Below, in pieces: positions 55,764-64,000 of a stretch of DNA of 64,000 bases; position 1 is the stretch's first letter; each line of letters starts with the position of its first letter. The notes beneath the pieces are model-generated. The model was not told the origin of the DNA, searched no databases, and saw only the letters and a list, made by a program, of their open reading frames with translations. This stretch comes from Spongiactinospora rosea. Lineage in GTDB: Bacteria; Actinomycetota; Actinomycetes; Streptosporangiales; Streptosporangiaceae. A program made the translations under genes and the position numbers. The stretch spans positions 248,001 through 312,000 of the forward strand of contig NZ_QMEY01000005.1 in the NCBI RefSeq assembly GCF_003315795.1, in the 5' to 3' direction.

Positions 55764-57017
55764 TCATGGTTCCGTTCCGCATGAGTTCTGGTCATATCTG
55801 ACTACGTGTCGCAGCGCCTCCAGGTTCGGTTTTCCGTTGGGCAGCAGCGGCAACTCGGGGAGGAGCACCAGTTCGCGCGGCGCGGCGTACGCGGGGAGGG
55901 TGCGCTTGGCGAAGTCGCGCAGGGTCGTGAGGTCCGGGGGACGGGCCGGGTCGGCCGGTACGACGGCGGCGACCACGCGCTGGCCCCAGTCGGGGTCGGG
56001 GCGTCCGACGACGGCGACGTCGGCGACGGCCGGGTGTCCGGCGAGCACGGCGGCGCAGGCGGCGGCCACGACCTTCTCGCCGCCGGTGTTGATGACGTCG
56101 TCGGCGCGCCCTGTCACGCGCAGCCGTCCGCCGGTGAGTTCGCCGAGGTCGGAGGTGACGAACCAGGGGCCTTCGCGGACCGCCGTGGTGAGGTCGGGCC
56201 GCAGGCGGTACCCGGAGAACAGGGTGGGGCCGGCGATCCGGATGAGCCCGTCGTCCCCGATTTTGAGATCTACATTGTAAAGGGGCCGGCCGTCGTACAC
56301 ACAGCCACCGCTCGTTTCACTGCTGCCGTACGACTCCACGACACGAGCCCCCGCCTCACGGGCGGCGGCCAGCAGAGCGGGAGAGGCCGCGGCCCCGCCC
56401 AGCAGGATCGTGCGGAAGCGGGAGAGGTCGGCGCCGGTGGCGAGGAGCCTGCGCAGTTGGGTGGGGACTAGGGAGACGTGGGCGGCGCCGCCGGCGAGGG
56501 CGGCTTCGGGGGAGAAGCCGTCCTGGATGATCGGCGTCGTGCCGCCTTCCAGGGCGCGGATGAGGATCTGCAGGCCGGAGATGTGCGCGATGGGCAGGCA
56601 GCACAGCCATGGCAGGCCGTCGCGGGCGTCGAGCGCGTCGAGGGAGGCGGCGGCGGAGGCGCGCAGGGCGGCGGCGGACAGCTCGACCCCTTTGGGGGTG
56701 CCGGTGGTGCCGCTGGTGGCGATGACGACGGCGGTGCCGGGGCCCACGGGTGTGCCGTGCTCGTTGGGGGCGATGCCGTCTTCGGTGACGATGTGCGTGG
56801 GGCGCAGGGTGTCGAGGGTGGTCCGCAGGGCCGCGGTGGGGAGGCCGGGGGCGAGGGGCAGTACGGCGGGCCCGTCGCCGCGCAGGGCGGCCTGGACGGT
56901 CTCGGCGAGTGCGGGGCCGGGGGACAGGAGTACGGCGTGCAGCGGGCGGTCCGCCGCGTCCGGTGGGGTGGGCGGGGGCGGGTAAGGCCGCTCCACGTGT
57001 TCGGGTCCGTCTCGCAC
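55764..57017 (-). CDS. menE: o-Succinylbenzoate-CoA ligase
   Basis: A 417-residue ANL-superfamily adenylate-forming enzyme that activates o-succinylbenzoate with CoA in menaquinone synthesis. It has the P-loop VVIATSGTTGTPKGVELS, the A5-type ESYGSSETSG, the SDLGEL hinge region, GRADDVINTGGEKV, and the C-terminal Lys in LPLLPNGKPNLE. It is divergent from menB, which supports the assignment over other acyl-CoA ligases. The GTG at 57017 lacks a ribosome site and may be leaderless. The 16-bp repeat (56268-56283) falls within its coding sequence. Confidence 0.9.
   Translation of the reverse strand: MRDGPEHVERPYPPPPTPPDAADRPLHAVLLSPGPALAETVQAALRGDGPAVLPLAPGLPTAALRTTLDTLRPTHIVTEDGIAPNEHGTPVGPGTAVVIATSGTTGTPKGVELSAAALRASAAASLDALDARDGLPWLCCLPIAHISGLQILIRALEGGTTPIIQDGFSPEAALAGGAAHVSLVPTQLRRLLATGADLSRFRTILLGGAAASPALLAAAREAGARVVESYGSSETSGGCVYDGRPLYNVDLKIGDDGLIRIAGPTLFSGYRLRPDLTTAVREGPWFVTSDLGELTGGRLRVTGRADDVINTGGEKVVAAACAAVLAGHPAVADVAVVGRPDPDWGQRVVAAVVPADPARPPDLTTLRDFAKRTLPAYAAPRELVLLPELPLLPNGKPNLEALRHVVRYDQNSCGTEP
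56268..56283. repeat. 16-bp repeat ATCTACATTGTAAAGG, copy 2
   Basis: Exact copy of 21431-21446, here inside menE in antisense orientation, where it encodes part of LYNVDLK. Such an AT-rich identical 16-mer is very unlikely by chance in this base composition. Confidence 0.6.
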
Positions 57018-57173
57018 GGTCGTAAGGTTAGTGCCGACAAGCCGGACAAGGTGCGGGGCTCCCCGGCGCTGGGGCCTTGGGTGTCCGGCGATAGGTTGCG
57101 ACGTTGCGGCGGGGGCGGCCCCGAGTCCCCGCGTACTCCGGGTCGGCGGGGTCAGTGAGGGAGGGTGGCGATC

Positions 57174-57995
57174 GTGAGCGGGATCGGCTGGAAGCGTGCC
57201 GGTGAGTACGAGGACATCGTCTATGAGACGGCCGAGGGCATCGCGAAGATCACCATTAATCGGCCGGAGCGGCGTAACGCGTTTCGCCCGACGACGTTGT
57301 TCGAGTTGCAGGACGCCTTCAACAAGGCGCGCGACGACGGCGACGTCGGGGTGATCATCCTCACCGGTGCGGGGGACGAGGCGTTCTGCTCCGGCGGGGA
57401 TCAGAAGATCCGCGGTGATGACGGATATGTCGGCCCTGATGGGATCGGCCGGCTGAACGTGCTGGATCTGCAGGTCCAGATCCGGCGGCTGCCCAAGCCG
57501 GTGGTGGCGATGGTGGCGGGTTACGCGGTCGGCGGCGGGCACGTGCTGCATGTGTGCTGTGACCTGACGATCGCCGCCGAAAACGCGCAGTTCGGGCAGA
57601 CCGGGCCGAAGGTGGGGTCGTTCGACGGCGGGTACGGCGCGTGGCTGCTCGCCGAGACGGTGGGGCTGAAGAAGGCGCGGGAGATCTGGTACCTGTGCCG
57701 CTTCTATGACGCGCACGAGGCCGAGGCGATGGGCCTGGTCAACAAGGTGGTGCCGCTGGAGCGTCTGGAGGAGGAGACGGTTCAGTGGTGCCGGGAGCTG
57801 CTGGAGAAGTCGCCGCTGGCGCTGCGGATGCTCAAGGGCGCGCTGAACGCGGTGACGGACGGCGCGGCGGGGATGCAGCAGTTCGCCGGTGACGCCACAC
57901 TGCTCTACTACATGAGCGAGGAGGCGCAGGAGGGCCGGGACGCGTTCAAGGAGAAGCGTAAGCCCGACTTCGCCAGGTTCCCTCGTCGTCCCTGA
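57174..57995 (+). CDS. menB: 1,4-Dihydroxy-2-naphthoyl-CoA synthase
   Basis: 273 residues. A crotonase-fold enzyme that closes the second ring of the naphthoquinone from o-succinylbenzoyl-CoA. Characteristic segments: [74 protein letters not shown] and the C-terminal [16 protein letters not shown] 57174 follows GGGAGGG; an earlier GTG (57165) coincides with that ribosome site. It is divergent from menE and 71 bp before menD. Confidence 0.95.
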   Translation: MSGIGWKRAGEYEDIVYETAEGIAKITINRPERRNAFRPTTLFELQDAFNKARDDGDVGVIILTGAGDEAFCSGGDQKIRGDDGYVGPDGIGRLNVLDLQVQIRRLPKPVVAMVAGYAVGGGHVLHVCCDLTIAAENAQFGQTGPKVGSFDGGYGAWLLAETVGLKKAREIWYLCRFYDAHEAEAMGLVNKVVPLERLEEETVQWCRELLEKSPLALRMLKGALNAVTDGAAGMQQFAGDATLLYYMSEEAQEGRDAFKEKRKPDFARFPRRP

Positions 57996-58066
57996 CCGTT
58001 TTCCGATCGTCTGTCTGATCGTTTGGTAGAGGAGTTCGCCTCGATGGTTGCCGACGGGGCCGCGCC

Positions 58067-59725
58067 GTGAACCCGGCGACCGCGCTGGCCACGGTGCTGG
58101 TGGACGAGCTGGTGCGGTGCGGGCTGACCGATGTGGTGCTCGCGCCGGGTTCGCGGTCGGCGCCGCTGGCCATCGCGGTGCACGCGGAGTCGCGGCTGCG
58201 GCTGCACGTGCGGGTGGACGAGCGTTCGGCGGCGTTCCTGGGGCTGGGGCTGGCGCGGCGGTCGGGGCGGCCCGTGGCATTGGTGTGCACGTCCGGTACG
58301 GCGGCGGCGAATTTCCACCCGGCGGTGATCGAGGCGCACGAGTCCGGGGTGCCGTTGCTGGTGCTTACCGCGGATCGGCCGCCGGAGCTGCGCGGTACCG
58401 GGGCGAACCAGACGATCGACCAGGTGAAGCTGTACGGCGACACGGTTCGGATGTTCACCGAGGTGGGGGTGCCGGAGGAGCGCCCCGGGCAGGTGGCGTA
58501 CTGGCGTTCGCTGGCCTGCCGGGCCTATCAGCGGGCGGTGGGCGCGGGTGACCCGGGGCCGGTGCATCTGAACCTGGCGTTTCGCGAGCCGCTGATCCCC
58601 GACGGCGAGACATCGTGGTGTGAGCCGCTGTCGGGGGCCGCGGGCGGGGGGACGTGGGTGCGCCCTCGGGTGGCGCCGCCCGCGGTGGCGTTGCACTTGC
58701 CGCCGACCCGGCGCGGGGTGCTGGTCATCGGCGATGGCGCGGTGAACGTGCGGCGTTATGTGGCGGCGGCGGGCATGGCGGGCTGGCCGGTGGTGTCGGA
58801 GCCGAGTGGTGGCGGCCGGTACGGGGATCACGCGGTCTCGGCGTACCACTTCTTGCTGGGCACGCCGGAGTTCGCCGACGGGCATGTGCCGGACGTGGTG
58901 GTGACGCTGGGGCGGCCGGGTGTGTCGCGTCCGCTGCTGTCGTGGCTGAAGCGGGTCGAGGAGCACATCGTGGTGGCTCCTGATCTGTCCCGCTGGCCGG
59001 ATCCGACGCGTTCGGCGACGCAGGTGGCGCAGGCGGTGGAGATCCCGGTGGCGGCGGGGGACGACGCGTGGCTGCACGCGTGGCGGCGGGCGGATCTGGC
59101 GGTTCGGGCGGCGCTGGACGAGGTGCTGGACGCGTCGGGGCTGAGTGAGCCGCGGGTGGCGCGCGACCTGGTGGATCTGATGCCGAACGGGGCGTTGCTG
59201 TTCTGCGGGTCGTCGATGCCGATCCGGGATCTGGATCAGGCGATGCGGCCGCGGCGGGGGCTGCGGGTGCTGGCCAATCGCGGGGCGTCGGGGATCGACG
59301 GGGCGGTGTCGGCGGCGATGGGGGCGGCGCTGGCGCACAACGGTCCTTCGTTCGCCCTTTTGGGGGATCTGTCGTTCCTGCATGACCAGAACGGGCTGGT
59401 GGTGGGTCCTCGTGAGCCGCGGCCGGATCTGTGCCTGGTGGTGGTGAACAACGACGGGGGCGGGATCTTCTCGTTGTTGCCGCAGGCGGCGTTGCGCGAT
59501 CCGTTCGAGCGGGTCTTCGGCACTCCGCACGGGGTGGATCTGGGGTATCTGGCGGCGGCGACGGGCACTCCGTATGTGCAGGTCACCGATGCGGGGCAGT
59601 TGTCGAAGGCGTTGCTGGGGGAGGGCGTGCGGGTGGTGGAGGTGCGTACCGACCGCGAGCGCAACGCGGTGCTGCACGCCGAGATGCGGGAGGCGGCGCG
59701 GTCGGCGATCTGGGCGCTGGGCTGA
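58067..59725 (+). CDS. menD: SEPHCHC synthase (MenD), thiamine-diphosphate enzyme
   Basis: A 552-residue ThDP-dependent enzyme that joins isochorismate and 2-oxoglutarate, the first committed step of classical menaquinone synthesis. LAPGSRSAPLAIAVHAE with VRVDERSAAFLGLGLA is the MenD N-terminus, TSGTAAANFHPAVIEA follows, and the ThDP motif is LLGDLSFLHDQNGL...VVVNNDGGGIFS. Together with menB and menE it indicates the MenD-type rather than the futalosine pathway. GTG start without a strong ribosome site. Confidence 0.95.
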   Translation: MNPATALATVLVDELVRCGLTDVVLAPGSRSAPLAIAVHAESRLRLHVRVDERSAAFLGLGLARRSGRPVALVCTSGTAAANFHPAVIEAHESGVPLLVLTADRPPELRGTGANQTIDQVKLYGDTVRMFTEVGVPEERPGQVAYWRSLACRAYQRAVGAGDPGPVHLNLAFREPLIPDGETSWCEPLSGAAGGGTWVRPRVAPPAVALHLPPTRRGVLVIGDGAVNVRRYVAAAGMAGWPVVSEPSGGGRYGDHAVSAYHFLLGTPEFADGHVPDVVVTLGRPGVSRPLLSWLKRVEEHIVVAPDLSRWPDPTRSATQVAQAVEIPVAAGDDAWLHAWRRADLAVRAALDEVLDASGLSEPRVARDLVDLMPNGALLFCGSSMPIRDLDQAMRPRRGLRVLANRGASGIDGAVSAAMGAALAHNGPSFALLGDLSFLHDQNGLVVGPREPRPDLCLVVVNNDGGGIFSLLPQAALRDPFERVFGTPHGVDLGYLAAATGTPYVQVTDAGQLSKALLGEGVRVVEVRTDRERNAVLHAEMREAARSAIWALG

Positions 59726-59744
59726 GGCCGCGGCTTTGGCGTGA

Positions 59745-60521
59745 TCAGGTGATGTCGCGGCGCAGGGTGGTACGGCGGGCGGCGGCGACCAGTACGGTGA
59801 TGTAGGCGGCGAACAGCAGGGCGCCCGCCCAGGCGGGGAGCTGGGTTCCGCCGGGCATGGTCAGGCCGCCTGCGGCGCGGGCGGCTCCGGTGGGCAGCCA
59901 GCGGCCGATCTCGGGCAGGGCGCTGGACAGGGCGTAGTCGGCGTAGGTGAACCAGATCACGGCGATGGCGATGGCGGCGCTCTGGTTGCGGACGAGCGCG
60001 CCGATGGCGACACCGAGGACGGCGTACGCGGCGGTGGTCAGGGTCGAGCCGATCAGGATCATGGGGACGTCGCCGGTCATGACGGGCATGCCGCGGAAGG
60101 CGAGCATGGCGGTGGCGGCGATGAAGGTGGCCAGGGTGGAGGCGGCGGCGACGGCCAGGCCGGTCAGGCCCCAGGCGATGAGTTTGGCGGTCAGGACGCG
60201 GCTTCTTCTCGGGGTGATGAGGAAGGTCCAGGCGATGGTCTTGTGGCGGTGTTCGCCGGTCATGGCGAGGATGCCGAGGATGAGGGTGAACAGGTAGCCC
60301 TGCTGGGCCATGGCGTGGGCGGCTTCGACGCGCCGGTCGAGGGGGCTGGGGGCGAGGCCGTCGAACAGGTAGACCTGGACGGCCGTCCACAGGACGCAGA
60401 ACAGCGGGGCGATGATCGCCAGGGCGAGGGTGGCGCGGGTGGCGCGGGCCTTGCGGAGTTCGGCGCGGATGAGCGGGGCCGCGGTGGCCGGGGCCGGGCG
60501 GGTGGTGGTGGCGCTGGTCAT
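59745..60521 (-). CDS. ABC-2 type transporter permease
   Basis: 258 residues with about six membrane helices (for example LALAIIAPLFCVLWTAVQVY, YLFTLILGILAMTGEH and LLFAAYITVLVAA). EHRHKTIAWTFLITPRRSRVLTAK is typical of ABC-2 permeases of the YhaP/lantibiotic-immunity or drug-export type. Its start overlaps the end of the ATPase gene by 4 bp (ATGA), so both are translated together. A divergent two-component system probably controls it. Confidence 0.88.
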   Translation of the reverse strand: MTSATTTRPAPATAAPLIRAELRKARATRATLALAIIAPLFCVLWTAVQVYLFDGLAPSPLDRRVEAAHAMAQQGYLFTLILGILAMTGEHRHKTIAWTFLITPRRSRVLTAKLIAWGLTGLAVAAASTLATFIAATAMLAFRGMPVMTGDVPMILIGSTLTTAAYAVLGVAIGALVRNQSAAIAIAVIWFTYADYALSSALPEIGRWLPTGAARAAGGLTMPGGTQLPAWAGALLFAAYITVLVAAARRTTLRRDIT

Positions 60522-61207
60522 TTGGTGGCCTCCAGGTAGAGCTTTTCGAGGTCGGTCTTGGGGGTGACGGGGGTCTGGTGGACGAGCCGGCCGCGGGCGA
60601 TGAACAGGGCGTGGTCGGCGTAGCGCTGGGTCTCGGCCAGGGCGTGGCTGGAGACGAGGACGGTGCGGCCGTCGTGGGCGCAGGCGCGCAGGAAGCCGCG
60701 CAGCCAGTGGATGCCGTCGGGGTCCAGGCCGTTGGTGGGTTCGTCGAGGATGAGCGCGGCGGGGTCGCCGAGCAGGGCGGTGGCGATGGCCAGGCGCTGG
60801 CGCATGCCCAGGGAGTAGCCGGAGATGCGGCGGTGGGCGGCTTCGGTGAGGCCGGTCTGGTCGAGTACGTGGGCGACGCGTCCGGCGGGCAGGCCGGCGG
60901 CGGTGCGGTGGACGTGGAGGTGGTCTTCGGCGGTGAGGCCGGGGTGGAAGGCGGTGGCCTCCAGGACGGCTCCGGCGGTTCGCACCGGGTGGGGCAGGCG
61001 CGTGTAGGGGGTCTCGGCGATGGTGGCGGTGCCGGAGGTGGGGGTGACCAGGCCGAGGATCATTCGCAGAGTGGTGGTCTTGCCTGCGCCGTTGGGGCCG
61101 AGGAAGGCGGTGACGGTGCCGGGGGGCGCGGTGAAGGTGACGTCCTGGACGGCGGTGACCGTGCCGAAGGTCTTGGTGAGCCGGGTCACGGCGATGGTCG
61201 CTGACAT
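60518..61207 (-). CDS. ABC transporter ATPase (drug/antibiotic export type)
   Basis: 229 residues. Walker A FLGPNGAGKTTT, Q-loop region, signature YSLGMRQRLAIA and Walker B AALILDEPTNGLDPDG, followed by the H-loop in VLVSSHALAE. This is the usual CcmA/BcrA-type exporter ATPase. ATG 61207 gives MSATIAVTRLTKTFG. The upstream region has two operator-like dyads shared with the divergent histidine-kinase gene. Confidence 0.93.
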   Translation of the reverse strand: MSATIAVTRLTKTFGTVTAVQDVTFTAPPGTVTAFLGPNGAGKTTTLRMILGLVTPTSGTATIAETPYTRLPHPVRTAGAVLEATAFHPGLTAEDHLHVHRTAAGLPAGRVAHVLDQTGLTEAAHRRISGYSLGMRQRLAIATALLGDPAALILDEPTNGLDPDGIHWLRGFLRACAHDGRTVLVSSHALAETQRYADHALFIARGRLVHQTPVTPKTDLEKLYLEATK

Positions 61208-61244
61208 GGGAGCCGATGGTGGTCGATCGGGGGCGGTGGGGTCA

Positions 61245-61309
61245 TGGTCCCGGGGGTTGATCTTGGGTGGAGCCGGGTGGTGGATGAGTTCCGTCAACCC
61301 GGGGGTTGA
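61245..61309. promoter_or_regulatory. Repeated operator between the ABC exporter and two-component genes
   Basis: TCAACCC-GG-GGGTTGA (61294-61309) is a perfect 16-bp dyad. A second copy at 61245-61260 keeps the GGGTTGA arm and the central GG, with a weaker left arm. They lie between divergent genes, 34 bp before the kinase GTG and 37 bp before the ATPase ATG, and are probably bound by the neighbouring response regulator. TAGCGT at 61332-61337 is a likely -10 for a leaderless kinase mRNA. Confidence 0.7.
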
Positions 61310-61343
61310 TGTGGGCGGGGGCGGGGCGGGCTAGCGTTGCGGG

Positions 61344-62459
61344 GTGAGGTTCCTCAGCCATCCGGCGGTGCGGGCGGTCTGGCGCGCGCTGCTGGTCGCC
61401 TACCTGATCGTGGGGGCGGTGCTCGCGGTCGTCGAGGTCTGGCCCCGGGACGGGTGGCCGGCCGGTGCGGGCATCGCCGTGGTCGGCGTGCTCGCGGCGG
61501 CGGGGTGTGCGTTGCCGTTGCTGGGCCGGGGGCCGGACGCGCTGCTGGTGGCGGCGCTGGCCGGTGGGCTGGCGCTGCACGGGGCGGCGATGGGCAGCGG
61601 CCTGCCGATGATCTTCGTTTCGGTGTGCCTGGCGCCGTACCGGCTGCCGCTGCGGTGGGGCCTGGCCTTCGTGACGGCGGCGATCGCCGCGACGGCGGGG
61701 GTGTCGGCGGTGACGGGGGTGGCCTTTCCGGCGATCTTCGGCATTTCGCTGGGGCTGGGTTACTGCGTGATCGTGGCGTTCCTGCTGCGGCAGCTCGCGC
61801 TGATGCGGGAGCTGGCCGAGTCGCGGGCGCGGGAGGCCGCGCAGGGCGAGCGGGCCCATCTGGCCAGAGAGATCCATGACATCCTGGCGCACGCGCAGTC
61901 GGCGCAGATCGTTCATCTGGAGGGGGCGCGGCTGCTGCTCTCACGCGGCGAGGACGCGTCGGCGGCGCTGGGCCGGGTCACCGTGGCGCTGAAGCTGGCG
62001 CGCGAGGGGCTGGAGGAGACCAAGCGGGCGGTCGACGCGCTGCGCGGGGAGGACCTCCGGCTGGCGGAGCGGCTGGAGCGGCTGGCGGTGGAGCACCGTT
62101 CGGCGGGCGGGGCCGGGTGCGCGGTGCGGGTGAGCGGTGACCTGGAGGGGTTGTCGGCGGGGGCGCGGCTGGCAGTGGCGCGTACCGCGCAGGAGGCGCT
62201 GACCAACGTGCGCAAACACGCGCCGGGGGCGGCGGCGGAGGTGTCGTTGCGGCGGGTGGCCGACTGGTGCGAGCTGGAGGTCCGCGACCATGGCGGGCGG
62301 GCGCGGGCCGATCGGCAGCCGGGCGGCGGGCACGGGCTGGTGGGGATGCGCGAGCGGGCCGAGTTGCTGGGCGGTTCGCTGGTCACCGGGCCGGGGGAGG
62401 GCGGGTTCCGGGTGCTGTTGCGCGTCCCGGCCGCCGATCGGGCCGGGGCGGCCCGGTGA
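61344..62459 (+). CDS. NarL-type sensor histidine kinase
   Basis: 371 residues. About five or six N-terminal membrane helices (to ~155) are followed by a HisKA_3 dimerisation domain with phospho-acceptor His178 in REIHDILAHAQSAQ. The HATPase domain has the N box RTAQEALTNVRKHA and GGHGLVGMRERAELLGG. The arrangement resembles DesK/LiaS-like kinases that sense membrane or antibiotic stress. The GTG is 7 nt after a -10-like TAGCGT, suggesting a leaderless transcript. The next gene starts inside its stop codon (GTGA). Confidence 0.92.
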   Translation: MRFLSHPAVRAVWRALLVAYLIVGAVLAVVEVWPRDGWPAGAGIAVVGVLAAAGCALPLLGRGPDALLVAALAGGLALHGAAMGSGLPMIFVSVCLAPYRLPLRWGLAFVTAAIAATAGVSAVTGVAFPAIFGISLGLGYCVIVAFLLRQLALMRELAESRAREAAQGERAHLAREIHDILAHAQSAQIVHLEGARLLLSRGEDASAALGRVTVALKLAREGLEETKRAVDALRGEDLRLAERLERLAVEHRSAGGAGCAVRVSGDLEGLSAGARLAVARTAQEALTNVRKHAPGAAAEVSLRRVADWCELEVRDHGGRARADRQPGGGHGLVGMRERAELLGGSLVTGPGEGGFRVLLRVPAADRAGAAR

Positions 62460-63112
62460 GCGTGCGCGTGGTGGTCGTCGATGACCAGACGGTGGTGCGG
62501 GAGGGGCTGGTGCTGCTGCTCGGGCTGCTGCCCGGCGTGGAGGTGGCCGGCGCGGCGGGCGATGGGGAGGAGGCGCTGCGGCTGGTGGCGGCGCATCGTC
62601 CAGACGTGGTGCTGATGGATCTGCGGATGCCCCGGATGGACGGCGTGACGGCGACCCGGCGCATCCGCGTGGAGCATCCGGGGGTGGAGGTCGTGGTGCT
62701 GACGACCTATGCCGATGACGAGTCGGTGTTCGCGGCGTTGCGCGCGGGGGCGCGCGGCTACCTGACCAAGGACACCGACGCCGAATCACTGGCGCGTGCC
62801 ATCACGGCGGTGTCGGCGGGTCAGGCGCACTTCGACCCGCAGGTGCAACGCCGCCTGGCCGAGGCGGTCACCCGGCGCGCCCCGCGCCCCCGGGACCTAC
62901 CGGACGGGCTGACCCCGAGGGAGGCGGAGGTCCTGCGGCTGATCGCGGCGGGGCGGTCCAACGCGGAGATCGCGGGGGAGTTGGTGATCTCGGCGGCGAC
63001 GGTGAAGTCCCACATCAACAACCTGTTCACCAAGGCGGGCCTACGCGACCGCGCCCAGGCGGTGACCTACGCCTTCCGCCACGGCCTCACCCCCGAAACC
63101 CCAGACCCCTGA
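62456..63112 (+). CDS. NarL/LuxR-family response regulator
   Basis: 218 residues. The receiver domain has Asp55 as phosphorylation site (VVLMDLRMPRMDG), acidic residues in VVDDQ, and Lys in YLTKDT. The C-terminal LuxR HTH reads LTPREAEVLRLIAAGRSNAEIA...ATVKSHINNLFTKAG. It overlaps the kinase gene by 4 bp and forms a two-component system with it. The repeated TCAACCC/GGGTTGA dyads upstream of both transcription units are its likely binding sites. Confidence 0.94.
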   Translation: MSVRVVVVDDQTVVREGLVLLLGLLPGVEVAGAAGDGEEALRLVAAHRPDVVLMDLRMPRMDGVTATRRIRVEHPGVEVVVLTTYADDESVFAALRAGARGYLTKDTDAESLARAITAVSAGQAHFDPQVQRRLAEAVTRRAPRPRDLPDGLTPREAEVLRLIAAGRSNAEIAGELVISAATVKSHINNLFTKAGLRDRAQAVTYAFRHGLTPETPDP

Positions 63113-63520
63113 CTCCCTTCCGCCCCACGTGGGGCGATGCTCCCATTGCTGCAGGGTGGCCCGGCAGGGCGCGGCCGACTTGTTTCCGGGCTGGGCCGGG
63201 TGGGTGGCGGGATGTGCCTGACCGTTTCCGGCTGCGCGGGTACCCGGGCTGGGCTGGGCGGCCTCAGGGGGTCACCAGTCCGTACGGAGGTACGGCTGTG
63301 GGGGCGTGATCGGTGGGTGCGGGATAACCGCCTGGTCTTTCCGGCTGTTGCGGCGGGCGGCCCTGCAGGGGCACCTGGCCGTACGGCGGCACATCTTGGG
63401 GGCGATGCCCCGGCGGTGGTGTGGGGGGCCGTGGGGGTTGGCGGGCGGGGTCGGCGAGGATGGGGGAGTTCGGTCGGTGGCGGGGCGGGCCTGCCACGGG
63501 ATGTCGCTGGAGGGTGAAGC
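63113..63520. other. Intergenic region, possible gene remnant on the minus strand
   Basis: About 400 bp without a clear gene. On the minus strand, 63264-63497 encodes a 77-residue Pro-rich stretch with repeated PPYG words (DVPPYGQVPLQGRPPQQPE, AVPPYGLVTP). This resembles the disordered linker of an actinomycete membrane protein, so it could be a relic or a chance frame. GGAGGG before 63521 serves the next gene. Confidence 0.35.
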
Positions 63521-64000
63521 ATGGACGTGAACGCCTCGCGGGAGCTGGCCGAGATCGCGGCGTTGGCCGCCAGGTCGGTGGGCGGGCTGTTGCGGGAGGC
63601 GTTCCGCTCCCGGCCGCAGGTGCGGACGAAACGTGACTTCCACGATCCGGTGACCGAGCATGACCGGGCGGCCGAGGAGGTCATCCGTGGGGTGATCGCC
63701 CGGGAGTGCCCGCGCAGTGTGATCGTCGGGGAGGAGGGCGGTACGCTGCCCGCCGGCGCGGGCGCGCCAGGTGATGCCGGTGACGGGGTGCGGTGGTTCG
63801 TTGACCCCATCGACGGGACGGCGAACTTCGCGGCGGGGGTGCCGTTCTTCTGCGTGTCGGTGGCCGCGGCGGTCGATGCGGAGGTGGTGGCCGGTGTGGT
63901 GTACGACCCGGTGCGTGAGGAGATGTTCACCGCGAGCCTGGCCGGGGCGTTCGTGGCGGGGCGGCGGCTGGTCAGCGCCGGGGCGGTGCGCGACCGGGAG
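63521..64000 (+). CDS. Inositol-monophosphatase-family phosphatase (partial, C-terminus off the right edge)
   Basis: The first 160 residues of a metal-dependent sugar/inositol phosphatase. The metal-binding motifs are VGEEGG (about 67-72) and WFVDPIDGTANFAAGVPFFCVSVAA (about 91-115). Members dephosphorylate inositol 1-phosphate, histidinol phosphate, fructose 1,6-bisphosphate or PAP. The last is notable because sulfotransferases such as the one at 3471-4457 release PAP, but they are far apart. GGAGGGTGAAGC precedes the ATG. The second half of the protein is outside the window. Confidence 0.92.
   Translation, partial: MDVNASRELAEIAALAARSVGGLLREAFRSRPQVRTKRDFHDPVTEHDRAAEEVIRGVIARECPRSVIVGEEGGTLPAGAGAPGDAGDGVRWFVDPIDGTANFAAGVPFFCVSVAAAVDAEVVAGVVYDPVREEMFTASLAGAFVAGRRLVSAGAVRDRE

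Noticed and set aside
57020..58280. Minus-strand continuation of the menE frame across menB (838 residues in all)
   Set aside because: Pro/Arg-rich antisense shadow of menB; menE domain begins at 57017.

Overview
The window is high-GC (roughly 70% or more by eye) actinomycete chromosome. GTG starts are frequent and several genes look leaderless. Gene content fits the Streptosporangiaceae or a close relative: DUF5709 and DUF5999 proteins, an HrdB-type sigma factor, and a pgsA / FHA / ftsR / bifunctional nuclease / MerR / gcvP order that I recall from the Mycobacterium tuberculosis Rv1822-Rv1832 region. The family assignment is inference. I saw no insertion sequence, prophage, CRISPR array, tRNA or rRNA.

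Layout. 1-7.5 kb is an accessory-looking cluster: a FOXRED2-like FAD oxidoreductase (cut by the left edge), a LanC-like protein with a three-Cys zinc site, a five-bladed-propeller glycosidase-like protein, a sulfotransferase and a large ATP-binding LuxR (LAL) regulator carrying a rare TTA codon. Three of its promoter regions hold the same operator-like element, ACCYAC-N7-GTAGG. This is the best candidate in the window for an undescribed system. 7.8-14.1 kb has a membrane M28 peptidase and a coupled alpha/beta-hydrolase plus cholesterol-oxidase-like GMC oxidoreductase. 14.2-23.3 kb is mixed housekeeping: DUF1772, an M48-like pseudoprotease, a stand-alone LigD polymerase domain, Nudix, pgm, soxR, Ppx/GppA, DUF72 and an RsbW-like ATPase. 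23.3-29.3 kb has a TetR/MFS efflux pair with two operators, DUF5709, a TauD-type dioxygenase and a DUF3311/MctP-like symporter pair. 29.5-31.9 kb is a trp attenuator with a Trp-Trp leader peptide before a fused anthranilate synthase. 32-39 kb has a degenerate ~65-bp tandem repeat, a FluG-like amidohydrolase, thyX, a BNR propeller, a flavohaemoprotein, an autoregulated CGNR regulator and a class I amidotransferase-like protein that lacks its nucleophile.

39-50 kb is core: a crotonase, a methyltransferase, a CDP-alcohol phosphatidyltransferase, a nucleotidyltransferase/phosphomannomutase fusion, a zinc-ribbon FHA protein, FtsR, a bifunctional nuclease, a MerR regulator, then a tandem glycine riboswitch and gcvP. 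50-55.7 kb holds small conserved proteins, a TetR regulator and a principal-type sigma factor behind a strong bidirectional terminator. 55.8-59.7 kb has menE divergent from menB and menD (classical menaquinone route). 59.7-63.1 kb is an ABC-2 exporter divergent from a NarL-type two-component system, with a repeated operator between them. The right edge cuts an inositol-monophosphatase-family gene.

Starts were chosen by ribosome-binding sites, conserved N-termini and overlaps. All functions come from motif recognition and remembered family features; no searches were run.
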